A stretch of DNA of 64,000 nucleotides, from NCBI RefSeq assembly GCF_028554725.1, contig NC_071667.1:34925501-34989500 (forward strand), in the 5' to 3' direction. This DNA is from Zeugodacus cucurbitae (Eukaryota; Arthropoda; Insecta; Diptera; Tephritidae). The notes below the pieces were generated by a model. The model made no database searches and had not been told where the DNA came from. It saw only the letters and a program-made list of their open reading frames with translations. This document shows, one piece after another, positions 54,547 to 64,000 of the stretch. The position numbers and the translations under genes are program-made. The first letter of the stretch is position 1; each line of letters starts with the position of its first letter.

Positions 54547-56747
54547 GAGGATGGAGTCATATGTAGAAGTTCACGTAAGTGAGGAAAGTTTCTGACTGTC
54601 ATTCACTTGGGAGTGGCCAGGAACGATTCTTTTACATGTGGCTCAAGCAGCTCACGACTTCCGGTCTTAGACCAAGTATCTTCTGGGTAGCCAACAGACA
54701 TCCGTTTGGAGGTGGGCTAAAGTGAGAAGGCGAAACCCGCCTATGCGGTTGTGCGTAGGGTACCCACCACAAAAAAAAGGAAGCACAGCCTCGGATGAGA
54801 GACCCCAATTTTGATGTCGACCACTTCAAACGTTTAAAGGACTACGAATGAAGGGCATGCACCTGGAATGTCCGGACCCTTAATTGGGAAGGTGCCTCTG
54901 CCCAGCTGGTTGATGTCCTCGTAAGAGTAAAGGCTGACATTCGAATCACTCGCAACCAGATCGGTCATGTTGTGATAGATGGACGACATGTCTTCAGTGT
55001 TTTTGATGTGTGTACGCTTCGTGGTCCCAATATCGACTCGGACCACTATTTTGTAGCAGCTAAGATACGCACCCGCCTCTGTGTAGAAAAGCGCACACGT
55101 CAACAAACACAAGGAAGGTTCGACATCGAGAAGCTGCAATCACAACCGACAGCCGAACGATTTTCTACTCGACTTGCACTCCTGCTCTCTGCTTACGAAC
55201 AGCTGCAACCGGAACCATTGGCTTTCGGAAAAGTAAAAAAAAAAACAGCTGGTATGATGAGGGTTGTCGTCTCGCAGTGGAGAGAAAACAGACTGCCTAC
55301 CTCGCAATGTTGCGATCGACCGCAACACGAGCGGGATGGGAAAGATACCGAGAGCTGAAGAGGGAAGCGAGACGCATTTGCAGACAAAAAAAGAAAGAGA
55401 CCGAAATGCGTGAGTATGAAGAGATTGACAAGCTGGCCGACAGGGGTAATGCTCGAAAATGTTACGAAAAGATCCGGCGACTAACTCAAGGTTTCAAGAC
55501 CGGAGCACACCCTTGTAGGAACCCCAGAGGTGATCTAGTTATTGATGACCAGAGTATACTGAGTTTGTGGAGGGAACACTTCTCCAGCCTGCTGAATGGC
55601 AGTGAAAGTACAACACCAGGAGATGGCGAACCCGATTCCCCAATCGACGACGATGGAGCAGATGTTCCATTGCCCGACCGTGAAGAAATTCGAATAGCAA
55701 TCACCCGCTTGAAGAATAATTAGGCGGCGGGGGCCGATGGATTATCGGCCGAGCTTTTCAAATACGGCGGCGAAGAGCTGATAAGGTGCATTCATCAGCT
55801 TCTTTGCAGAATATGGTCGGAAGAAAGCATGCCTGACAATTGGAATCTCAGTGTACTCTGCCCAATCCACAAAAAGGGAGACCCCACAATTTGCGCCAAT
55901 TGCCGTGCGATAAGCCTCCTCAACATCGCGTATAAGGTTCTGTCGAGCGTACTGTGTGAAAGACTAAAGCCCACCGTCAACAAACTGATTGGACCTTATC
56001 AGTGTGGCTTTAGACCTGGAAAATCAACAACAGACCAGATATTCACCATGCGCCAAATTTTGGAGAAGACCCGTGAAAATAGGATTGACATACACCATCT
56101 CTTTGTCGACTTTAAAGCTGCTTTCGACAGCACGAAAAGGAGCTGCCTTTATGCCGCGATGTCTGAATTTGGTATCCCCGCAAAACGAATACGGCTGTGT
56201 AAGTTGACGTTGAGCAACATCAAAAGCTCCGTCAGGATCGGGAAGGACCTCTCCGAGCCGTTCGATACCAGACGAGGTTTCAGACAAATTGACTCACTCT
56301 CGTGTGATTTCTTTAACCTGATGCTGGAGAAAATAATACGAGCTGCAGAGCTAAATAGAGAAGGTACAATCTTCTATAAGAGTGCCCGCGCCGTTAGTTC
56401 TGCTTTTTCCAGACTGGATAAGGAAGCGCAGCGTGTGGGTCTGGTGGTGAACGAGGCCAAGACGAAATATCTCCTGTCGTCAAACAAACAGTCAGCGCAT
56501 TCGCGTCTTGGCTCCCTCGTCACTGTTGACAGTCATAACTTTGAAGTTGTAGATAATTTCGTCTACCTGGGAACCAGCGAGAAAGAGGCAGACCTACACT
56601 CCGATGGAAGGACCAGGTGGAGAGGGACCTGGCTTCGCTTGGTATAACCAATTGCCGCCAAACTTCCAGAAGGAGGGATACATGGCGCGCTGTTGTACAC
56701 TCGGCTATAACTGCGTAAGCGGTGTCTATGCCAGTCAAGAAGAAGAA
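54547..56747 (+). pseudogene. RTE-clade retrotransposon, second copy, decayed
   Basis: Begins like 36274 (gaggatggagtcatatgtagaag) and ends in a short (gaa)n run at 56738-56747, bounded by gtata duplications. The middle of the endonuclease is deleted near 54940. Frames 54972-55358 and 55277-55723 cover the DSDHYFV end and linker. 55829-56647 holds the RT with LFVDFKAAFDS and, intact here, the 16 codons lacking in the first copy, but the YADD box is deleted near 56385. Stops occur, for example at 55721. Confidence 0.82.
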
Positions 56748-56752
56748 GTATA

Positions 56753-57599
56753 TTTATTTGATAAAGAACATGTACCGAGCCGAATTACTGGTTTTTCACA
56801 TAAAGTTAGTAACACTGGTGAATGATCAGAGTTTAAATCTGAGCTATCTTCAATACGTAAATTGATTTTCGATACTTTGTTATGATAAAAAAGTCAAGAA
56901 TATCTGGTAATTTCCTACTATCCGCAGGCCAATAAGTGGGTCTCCCTGTCGAAATAACATTGCATCCAATAACATGTATAGCTTTCAGAAGTCCTCGACC
57001 TTTGGTTGTAGTTAAACGTGATCCCCAATGAATGTGTTTTGCATTAAAGTCACCACCCATGATATACCTTCCGTCATATTTTTTTAATAAACTCGTATAA
57101 GTATCAGTTTTGATATTATGCCTGGGCGGACTATATAGAGCAATTAAGTATAATGACTGACTGTGCATTTTTACTGAAATTGCTGTAGCTTGAATTTTTC
57201 AGTCTTAATCTGAGCTTCTTCGAAATGTTTAATAATACCTTTGATTAAAACCGCACTTCCTCCTCGTGCTGAGTTTGCTGGGTGCGGAGTGTGGTATAAG
57301 TCATAATTTTTGAATTTTAAAAATGAATGGTTCGTAAAATGTGTTTCGGTCAACAGACATACACTAACTTCCAATTCATTTTTACTTTTGGAAAGACCAT
57401 TGATGATCCATAGCATTATTTTCAAAGAGTTACTGTTCTTCCATAAATTGTATATGGTATTCAAGAGCGCTAAGCCGCTGATTTATGGACTTAAATAATT
57501 TTTCTTGTTCGTTTAGTTTATCCAGAATTTGGGATAACGGACTACTTTTTTAACTGAATTTGTCTGACCATGCTTAGCCATTTGCGCAAATGTAAGCTT
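56753..57599 (-). pseudogene. J1b ORF1 tail and endonuclease half
   Basis: From 57599: KLTFAQMAK, then a frame with NSLKIMLWIINGLSKSKNEL and LLTETHFTNHS (Glu), a frame change near 57170, and YLIALYSPPRHN, MGGDFNAKHIHWGSRL, ISTGRPTYWPADSRKLPDIL. Decayed SDHSP-type text follows to 56753. Matches J1a closely. Confidence 0.8.
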
Positions 57600-58430
57600 T
57601 GAACTTTCCTGAACACATTATCACGGCTGACAAGATTGAATGGGCAATTCGCTCGTTCAGTCCATTCAAATCCCCAGGTAAAGATGGAACGCTATAAAAT
57701 ATACCACGGTTAGTTGTCCCGTGGTTAAAACCAATTTTTAGAGGATGCCTAAGGTTCGGGTATGTGCCGCACTTGTGGAGAGAGGCTAGGGTAGTGTTCA
57801 TTCCAAATGTAGGTAAGAACAACCCAACCTCCTCAAAGGAGTATAGGCCAATAAGCCTAACCTGTTTCCTTCTGAAAACATTAGAGAATAATAGATGGTC
57901 GCAGCGCCCCCTAGCAGCCTATCCAATGCACAACATGCGTATACTAAAGGCAGATCTGTAGAGACTGCACTCCATTCACTAGTATTTAATATCGAAAAGG
58001 CCCTGGAATATAAGGAGTATGTTCTCGGAGTTTTCTCCCTTCTGAACGGTATCGAGTCTACAGGCGTTAAACCTGTCATACGACGGTGGGTAAAAAGCCT
58101 CTTGACTTCTAGAAGGATAACGGCGGAATGGAGCAATGCCAAAACGACCAAGGAAGTTGGTAGGGGCACTCAACAAGGCAGAGTACTACCTCCGCTCCTT
58201 TGGACACTGGTCGTGAATAATTTGTTGAAGAACTTTTAAGGTAAAGCCCCCAAGATAATAGCGTATGTGGACGACATAGCTATATTAATAACGGGAAAGT
58301 GTCTGCATACTATTACTATTATGACCAGTACACTCAATATTGTCCTGAATTGGGCAACACAAGCAGGCCTAGGGTTGAATGCGGAATGCAATAGTGAGAC
58401 CAATTCTGCTCTATGGTGATATTGTTGGTG
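57600..58430 (+). pseudogene. LOA-like reverse transcriptase remnant
   Basis: Reads IEWAIRSFSPFKSPGKDG, YVPHLWREARVVFIPNVGK, KEYRPISLTCFLLKTLE, then in another frame AQHAYTKGRSVETALHSLV, EYKEYVLGVF, a deletion that removes the first catalytic Asp, RRITAEWSN, GTQQGRVLPPLLW, a stop near 58239, and IAYVDDIAILITG (catalytic YVDD). It abuts the second tgaactttcct, and its N-terminus continues the linker that ends at 46090. Confidence 0.8.
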
Positions 58431-58837
58431 CTATATGGTTGGCGTAAGGGTGCATGCATATAATTATACAGCAAATATGGAATTTGTACTTCTTTTCATC
58501 GTGCAAGGCAATCCTTTTTTTCATCGTACTCCTTTTTCTCTTTCACATACATATGTATACATATACATATGTACACATATAATATTTATGTTTTGTTAAT
58601 TTTTATTAACTATTATTTCATTTAATTATTCACCTTTTAATAACACTTTTATTAAACAATAAACGTATTAGAAACCTCAACGCGATAATATTTGCAACTT
58701 GTACTTATTGTAGGAGATGCTCTGCCGTTATTATTCTGCTTTATTTTTGCTACGATCTCTCTAAATTACATTCCCACCCTTATTTGTCGCTAATATTCTA
58801 CTGAGAGTACATATTGAGCACAACGTACTCTAGATCA
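58431..58837. other. non-coding, tacatatgta simple repeats
   Basis: Short (acatatgtat)n-like words near 58545-58580, otherwise nothing recognised. Confidence 0.4.
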
Positions 58838-59210
58838 GTGGTCGGGAACAGAGAGCAGCTTCGGGTATGTTCGAGTGTGTTCAATCACACTAGCTTAAAT
58901 TCGGTACGAGTGTGTCGTAACACTCTTCAAACACGTGTTCGATCGAGTTTGGAACCCGAAGCGAAAATAACGCAAACGAACAATCACGACGGTCCTATCT
59001 TCGAGTGCAAGCAGCAAACTCGGATTTTATGTATATTATATTTTCGGGTGTGTCGTGCACGTGTTGATTGTGATCGACACACTCGAGTGGCACTCGAAGA
59101 CCAGAAAATAATAGATAAACATACGTACACACATATGTATGTATGTTGGCGTCGGGATGACGCGTTCTGTCTTAGCTTTTTTGGTTGAATAATTTGAATA
59201 TTAGACGTAC

Positions 59211-59493
59211 ATAGTACATATTATAAAAGAATAATTCAATTTAAGAATAGAATTCACTCAAAACGTATTTTATTTATTAATTCATAAATCATAAATAAAA
59301 AACATTTCATTGCACTTAAATATTTTAATTTTTTTTAAATCACAAATTAGACCAGATAAGGTGTTTGTGCCATTGGAAATGTTCTCACAACCCGAATTTT
59401 CTATCGTTGTCATTATGAATTATAAAAAGTAAACAAAACAAACAAAACCAATAATCGTTGACAATCACTACGCAATAATAGCATGACTGCCAA
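59211..59493. other. AT-rich non-coding
   Basis: Between the left cgagtgtg array and the R1-like fragment; nothing recognised. Confidence 0.4.
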
Positions 59494-60535
59494 TTACTGC
59501 CCCACATCGACAAAGCCTGTGAGAAAGCGGCAAGGGTTACAGCGGCCCTATCGAGGATAATGGCCAACATTGGTGGTCCAAGCCAGAGCAGACGATCACT
59601 TTTGGCCAAAGTGAGTCAGTCTGTACTAATGTACGCGGCACCTATATGGGGAACAGCTCTGCAGCGAAAGACATATTTGGAAAAGACGAGGGTTATAGTC
59701 CGGTTAAGTGCAATTAGAGTTGCCTGTGCCTACAGGACTGTTTCACACGAGGCAGTTAGGGTTATAGCGGGCTTCATGCCTCCCGACATTCTGGCAATGG
59801 AATTAAAGAGAATATATGATAAAACCAAAACTATGGGTAGACGCCTGACGACCGAAGAGAGGAAGGCAGAAAGAGAAAAGAGCCTCCATGAGTGGCAGAA
59901 ACGCTGGGATGAGACAACGAAAGGTAGGTGGACACATACGCTTATTAGAAACGTCAAGGAGTGGATAGAGAGGAAGCATGGTGAAACGGACTTTTATTTG
60001 ACTCAGTTCCTAACAGGACACGGCTGTTTTAGGGAATATTTACAAAAATATGGACATGACGATGGATTAGACTGTCCATACTGTGGAAATGGATGTGAAA
60101 ACGCACTACACATATTTTTTGAATGTCCGCGTTATGAAATTGAGAGATCCCAACTAGAGGAACTCCTAAAAGTGCGCCTGACTCCAGGAAATATCGTACC
60201 GCATATGCTACAATCGCAACTCGTATGGAACCGAGTGAGCGAGTGGACAGCAAAAGCTGTAATAGAGTTAAGAAGGAATGAGTGGCAACGTAATCGAGAG
60301 AGACGGATGGAGAGCGAGGAATAGTAGAGCCAACTGGATAAAGCTTACCCTTGCGATGAAATGCCTAGCGGTGGTACCGTAAGGGAAAAAACGAAAGCGA
60401 TAGGAGACGGAGTTTAGGGTTTAGTACGTAGGCGTCCTGCTTCATAGTGAATAGGATGAATCGTGCATGCCGTTTCCGATATAACGGTATCTTTTGAAGA
60501 TTCCCCCTCCGAAAACAAAAAAAAAAAAAAAAAAT
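59494..60535 (+). mobile_element. R1-like retrotransposon, 5'-truncated
   Basis: Plus-strand 3' end of an element related to 35040-36265: about 830 bp of coding sequence, 200 bp of 3' UTR and an A run at 60518-60535. Possible short duplication aattac at both edges; weak. Confidence 0.8.
59560..60324 (+). pseudogene. R1-like ORF2, intact C-terminal 254 codons
   Basis: The frame is open from before 59495 (DKACEKAARVTAALSRIM) to 60324. It shows LMYAAPIWGTAL, IRVACAYRTVSHEAVRVIAG, GRWTHTLIRNVKEWIERKHG, FYLTQFLTGHGCFREYL and the zinc-finger-like CPYCGNGCENALHIFFECPRY. A fragment only because of 5' truncation; no internal lesion, so it is a younger insertion than the other R1-like pieces. Confidence 0.85.
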
Positions 60536-60970
60536 TACATACATACATATTCTGAAATTTTGTGCACACTCGTGTGTGACTCGATCACATTCAATACGAT
60601 CGGGTTAGAGTACCAGCTCGTTCACAAACGAGTGTCAACTCGGCACTCTGTTAAAACAAGCATATATGCTTGTGTTTCGAGTGTCGCGAAAGGCTCGTTC
60701 GTTTTGAACATGTCTCCAAGCGATCAATACGTGTATTCATACCGAAAAGTTTGGTCAAACAAAATCAGAGTGGACATTCGAGTGTGCACGAAAATGATAT
60801 ACCCGTTGCAGCTCTCTGGTCGGGAAACTCAAGTGCTGAACACAAAGAAGACGACACGACACGACGTAGCGACGGCTGATCACAAATGTCGCTTTGAAGC
60901 CAGCGTCTTGAACATTTTGAAGACGGCAGCAACATATCAAACAGCATTTTCATTGTTGCCGTACTAAAAT

Positions 60971-61319
60971 CTTTCACTTCAATAAAATTTACATATTTAG
61001 TTTAAAGTGAAATTATTTGTGCAAAAAATTTGAAAATGGTAGATTTATTTGTTTTAAATAATCGATTGTTATTATAAATGATATATCAAAGCTATTTTAC
61101 GTTTCTGCTGGCAAAATAACGTCATATTTGTTATAACTTTTAATAATTTTACATTTCACATGTTAGTGGCAGCTCTACAGCTGCCCATTGTCGTCGCCAA
61201 AATTAGAAACATTTTTAATTTAGCGACAACGACAACTACAAGCCTGTTGTCGCGTAGTCGTGCTGTTGTCAAAAAATCTGTGCCCATAAGAACGCGTGTA
61301 TTTTAATATTTGACAGATG
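60971..61319. other. non-coding, gtcg/cgac-rich patch
   Basis: 61180-61270 is enriched in gtcgtcgc / gcgacaacgacaac words on both strands, which could form a local stem; no gene. Confidence 0.35.
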
Positions 61320-61545
61320 TCGCTCGTCGCTTGTTTCGTGAGAGTGTATGAGTGTTCAGAGCTACTCCACTGACCAATAGTATGTTCTACTGGTTCCGAA
61401 CTTTTTTAAGATTAGTTAAATTAGGACCAATACTGGTTTTTATAGAAAGTTAAACACAATTATTATTTATATTACTAACATTTAAAGTCGCGAATGAGGC
61501 TGGAAAATTAATAGTTGTGTTTTTATGAACTGACTTTCAAAAATA
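61320..61545 (-). repeat. copy of the 47414-54541 hAT MITE, right part, inverted
   Basis: Reverse complement matches 54150-54510: cagtattggtcctaattt, gaaccagtagaacat and ctcatacactctcac. Ends where a T repeat begins. Confidence 0.65.
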
Positions 61546-61830
61546 AAAAAAACAAGTAGGGAAAGGCTAAGTTGGGGTGTAGCCGAACATTTTATACTCT
61601 CGCAATTTATTGAAGAAATTTTATTTAGATAACACACAAATTTACCCATAAATTCGGCATAAAGTTCAATAGAATAACGAAAATCGTCGTATATAGATAT
61701 GAGGGCTGAGGTAATTTCTAAACCGATTTCATTCAATTTCACCAGCAAGGTCTACTATATCCAAGACTATACGCTCACATAATTTTGCTAAGATAAAGCC
61801 CAACGAATTTTTGAAAAACCTATAATTAGG
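61546..61830 (-). repeat. T-family repeat, minus orientation, cut by Tc1-like element
   Basis: Begins aacaagtagggaaagg, with hairpin remnant and ttttatactctcgcaa; runs to tataattagg, where TA and a cagtatg end follow. Confidence 0.7.
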
Positions 61831-62078
61831 TACAGTATGCTAAATCCATATTCGTACACCCTACTTTTTCAGCGAAAATAGAAATTTTCAAACAAATTTT
61901 GAAAATAAATACTAGATTTGATTGAAAAGTGACTGCAGAATGCCAAATCTATTGAATTTTATATACAATTTAATCATTTTTCCACAAAAACTAAAAATAT
62001 AGCATAAACATACGCAAAATCCGTATTCGTACACCCCTAACTGATACCTGTAATCAATAGCACATAGTGAGATATAAC

Positions 62079-63117
62079 TTTTATACTCTCGCAACAAAAG
62101 TTGCTAAGAGAGTATTATAGTTTTGTCCACATAACGGTTGTTTGTACGTCCTAAAACTAAACGAGTTAGATATAAGGTTATATATACCAAAGAGATCAGG
62201 GTGACGAATAAAGTTAAATCCGGAAGTCTGTCTGTCCGTCCGTGCAAGCTGTAACTTGAGTAAAAATTGAGATATCTTAATGAAACTTGGAACATGTGTT
62301 CCTTGGCACCATAAGAAGGTTATGTTCGAAGAACACCACCTGGCGATATCCGAAAACACATAAAGAGCTAAAACTAAGCCATAAATTAAGCTATGAAAGT
62401 GAAATTTGGTACAAAGGATTGTTCTGGGAAGGGGCATATTTGGATGTTTTTTTTTTTTTTGGAATGTGGGCGTGGCCCCGCCCTCTGCTAAGTTTTCTGT
62501 ATACATATATCTCGTAAACTACTAAAGCTGTATCAACCAAACTCTCAGCAGTCGTTTTTCAGGCATTTCCTTATATAGTCCTAAAATGAAGAAAATCGGA
62601 TTATAACCACGCCCACCTCCCACACATAGGTTACGTTGAAAACGACTAAAAATGCTTTAATTCAGTAAGGAAAACCAACAGAAACCTTAAATTTCATTAT
62701 TAAGAAGGTACAGAAGACCTGCACTCAAAATGCAAAATTGTAAATGGGCGTGGTTCCGCCCACTTATGGGTCAAAAACCATATCTCCGAAACTTCTCGGA
62801 CAATTTCAATGAAATTCGTTTACAATATTTTCCTTGCATCCCAATGATATGTAGGTAAATCTCTCAGATATTTTGAAAAAAATCGAAGGGAATATTCTTC
62901 TTTTAATAATATGTGTCCGTGCCGAAAATACGTGAAATAAGCTCATAACTTCATCTAACTCCCATATATTTAATATTAGGGTTTTCAAACCTTCATTGGA
63001 CTTTATACCATATATATGAGGAATATGTTGGTCAAATTGTGTGTTATATTGAATAAATAAATTGCGAGAGTATAAAATGTTCGGTTACACCCGAACTTAA
63101 CCGTTCCATACTTGTTG
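62079..63117 (+). repeat. T-family repeat, full length, 1.04 kb
   Basis: Left repeat ttttatactctcgcaa (62079-62094), its complement at 63062-63077 and the hairpin gttcgg-ttacac-ccgaac at 63079-63096, ending near cttgttg. Cleanest copy in the window for defining the family; sequence on either side (gatataa and ttgtttaataac) joins the Tc1-like arm. Confidence 0.8.
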
Positions 63118-63345
63118 TTTAATAACTTCGTACAATCGCCTTTGCATAGATTTCCACAACTTTTTCGCAAGTTTTGGGGATAACTTATGGCACTTCCTTT
63201 ACAAAGTTATTCCCGTCCCTAATGTAAAGTTTTAATCCATTTTCAACGACAGACTAAAAATTTTCAATTGACTTTATATCTGGGCTTTGCGGTGTTGTTT
63301 TAAGATAAAATGGCATAGTAGAAGATCCAAAGACGAGTATCCGGT

Positions 63346-63760
63346 GGAGATTCGTTCATGTTTTGGGGATGTTTTGCTCAAGCTGGTTTAGGAAAACGTA
63401 TACTAATCACCGGAATAATGAATGCCAAAAAATACATTGATATTCTAAGAAGAAATTTCAACCAGAGTGCAGATAAACTTGGATTGGGGGTCGATATCTG
63501 TTTCACCAAGATAATGACCCCAAACATACTGGATACTCGTCTTTGGATCTTCTACTACTGTCCATTTTACCTTAAAACAACACCGCAAAGCCTAGATATA
63601 AAGCCAATCAAAAATTTTTGGTCTATCGTTAAATATCGGTTGAAAATTTACAATATAAGGACGGGAATAACTTCGTAAAGGAAGTGCCAGAAGTTATCGC
63701 CAAAACTTACGAAAAAGTTGTGGAAATCAATGCAAAGGCGATTGTACGAAGTTATTAAAC
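63346..63760 (+). pseudogene. Tc1-like transposase core and C-terminus
   Basis: Reads SFMFWGCFAQAGLGKRIL, MNAKKYIDILRRNF, then in another frame a QDNDPKHT-type string near 63507-63530 with the second catalytic Asp, and in a third frame a C-terminal stretch to the stop near 63760. The N-terminal DNA-binding region and the first Asp are absent. The C-terminal third is also present in antisense at 63118-63345. Confidence 0.7.
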
Positions 63761-64000
63761 AAAAATTATATCTCACTTAGCCCTAATTTTAATGTATGCT
63801 AATGATTACAGGTATCAGTTAGGTGTACGAATACGGATTTTGCGTGTGTTTATGCTATATTTTTAATTTTTGTGGAAATATTATTACATTTTATATGTAC
63901 TATTTGCTGTGCATGCGGACATGATTGAATTTAAGTGCATACGAATTTGTATTAATAAATGTTCTTTTTACTTAACTTTATCTTATATACCGCCTCAATC

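Larger units (their letters stand above)
46102..57599 (-). mobile_element. Jockey-like retrotransposon J1b, split by nested elements
   Basis: Minus strand. A T-rich run at 46101-46116 marks the 3' end; the 5'-truncated end is at 57599 in the ORF1 tail. An 11-bp duplication (tgaactttcct) brackets it. Its two halves, 46215-47405 (RT) and 56753-57599 (ORF1 tail, endonuclease), are separated by an RTE insertion with the 5-bp duplication gtata (47406-47410 and 56748-56752). Same family as 24600-26445. Confidence 0.82.
41880..58430 (+). mobile_element. LOA-like retrotransposon, exploded by nested insertions
   Basis: Plus-strand pieces in collinear order: ORF1 N-terminus (41911 and its duplicate at 43494), ORF1 C-terminus (44220-44410), endonuclease end and linker (44440-44529 joined to 45508-46090) and RT (57600-58430). 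The gap 44538-45499 is a hAT element with an 8-bp duplication. The gap 46102-57599 is a Jockey element with the 11-bp duplication tgaactttcct at 46091-46101 and 57600-57610. Reading frames connect across both gaps in the expected protein order. An internal deletion near 44415 had already removed ORF1-endonuclease sequence. Confidence 0.72.
58838..60970. mobile_element. hAT-like sequence with cgagtgtg arrays, holding an R1-like fragment
   Basis: Starts cagtggtcgggaac, a hAT-type end. 58838-59130 and 60560-60830 are dense in cgagtgt / acactcg words on both strands, resembling subterminal transposase-binding arrays. A related tctggtcgggaaac occurs at 60822-60835. I could not find the matching end or an 8-bp duplication, so limits are uncertain. 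The middle is foreign (R1-like, 59494-60535). Confidence 0.45.
61833..64000. mobile_element. palindromic Tc1-like element, right end outside window
   Basis: Starts cagtatgctaaatccatatt after a TA (61831-61832), with an inner site gcaaaatccgtattcgtaca near 62009-62028. The left arm (61980-62078 joined to 63118-63345) is an inverted copy of the right arm (63536-63890). Between them is a unique core of about 190 bp with sense transposase text. A T repeat (62079-63117) sits in the left arm. The right outer end is not reached by 64000. Confidence 0.7.

Noticed and set aside
24600..57599. J1a and J1b as two halves of one insertion
   Set aside because: They are in opposite orientation and both contain the same endonuclease region, so they are separate copies.
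60494..60967. 157-codon frame starting in the A run
   Set aside because: Begins in the poly(A) tail of the R1-like element and runs through the cgagtgtg array, whose repeats keep the frame open.

Overview
The window looks like a piece of higher-fly (brachyceran dipteran) heterochromatin or a gene-poor intron, most likely from a tephritid-type fruit fly. This rests on low GC, errantivirus LTR elements with env and insect tRNA-Lys and tRNA-Ser primer sites, Jockey, R1 and LOA-like non-LTR elements, an RTE element, a P-like THAP transposase, Tc1 elements, and many copies of a roughly 1.1-kb dispersed repeat (called family T here) that I associate with tephritid genomes from memory. I found no convincing host gene and no RNA gene. 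Nearly every coding signal belongs to a mobile element. Element classes are assigned from motifs read by eye; no search was run.

Region by region. 1-2446: a short Helentron-type repeat (family A) split by an insert that itself holds a 5'-truncated R1-like retrotransposon with an 11-bp target duplication. 2448-12566: a Helentron-like element with 16-bp subterminal inverted repeats and an endonuclease (EEP) domain, interrupted by an 8.3-kb errantivirus (4192-12496) with matching 458-bp LTRs, TGCA target duplication, intact gag and env, and a pol frameshift. 12602-13941: a terminal-inverted-repeat element containing a Transib-like element whose ends start CACAGTG. 15033-21250: a P-like transposase gene cut in two by a T repeat, which is itself cut by a Tc1 element. 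21250-24600: non-coding, with one T fold-back remnant. 24600-28440: a Jockey-like fragment (J1a), a T repeat and a family A copy. 28441-34765: an R1-like element invaded by a nearly full-length Jockey element (J2). 35040-40570: two R1-like fragments flanking an RTE element with a 965-codon open frame. 40657-43828: a 1.6-kb tandem duplication of a mosaic of fragments.

41880-58430 is the most striking part: a LOA-like retrotransposon that received a 962-bp hAT element and, separately, a five-deep nest. The nest is LOA > Jockey J1b > RTE > hAT MITE > second errantivirus, and each junction is marked by its own target-site duplication. 58838-64000 holds hAT-like sequence, an R1-like fragment, more T repeats, and a palindromic Tc1 derivative that runs off the window.

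The genes do not form a host pathway. The encoded activities are those of selfish elements: Gag, protease, reverse transcriptase, RNase H, integrase, Env, target-priming endonucleases and DDE/THAP transposases. All but the gag and env of the first errantivirus and the long RTE frame are visibly broken. Because most insertion junctions can be read to the base, the order of events can be reconstructed: the LOA, R1-like and P-like elements are oldest, and the 4192-12496 errantivirus is among the youngest.
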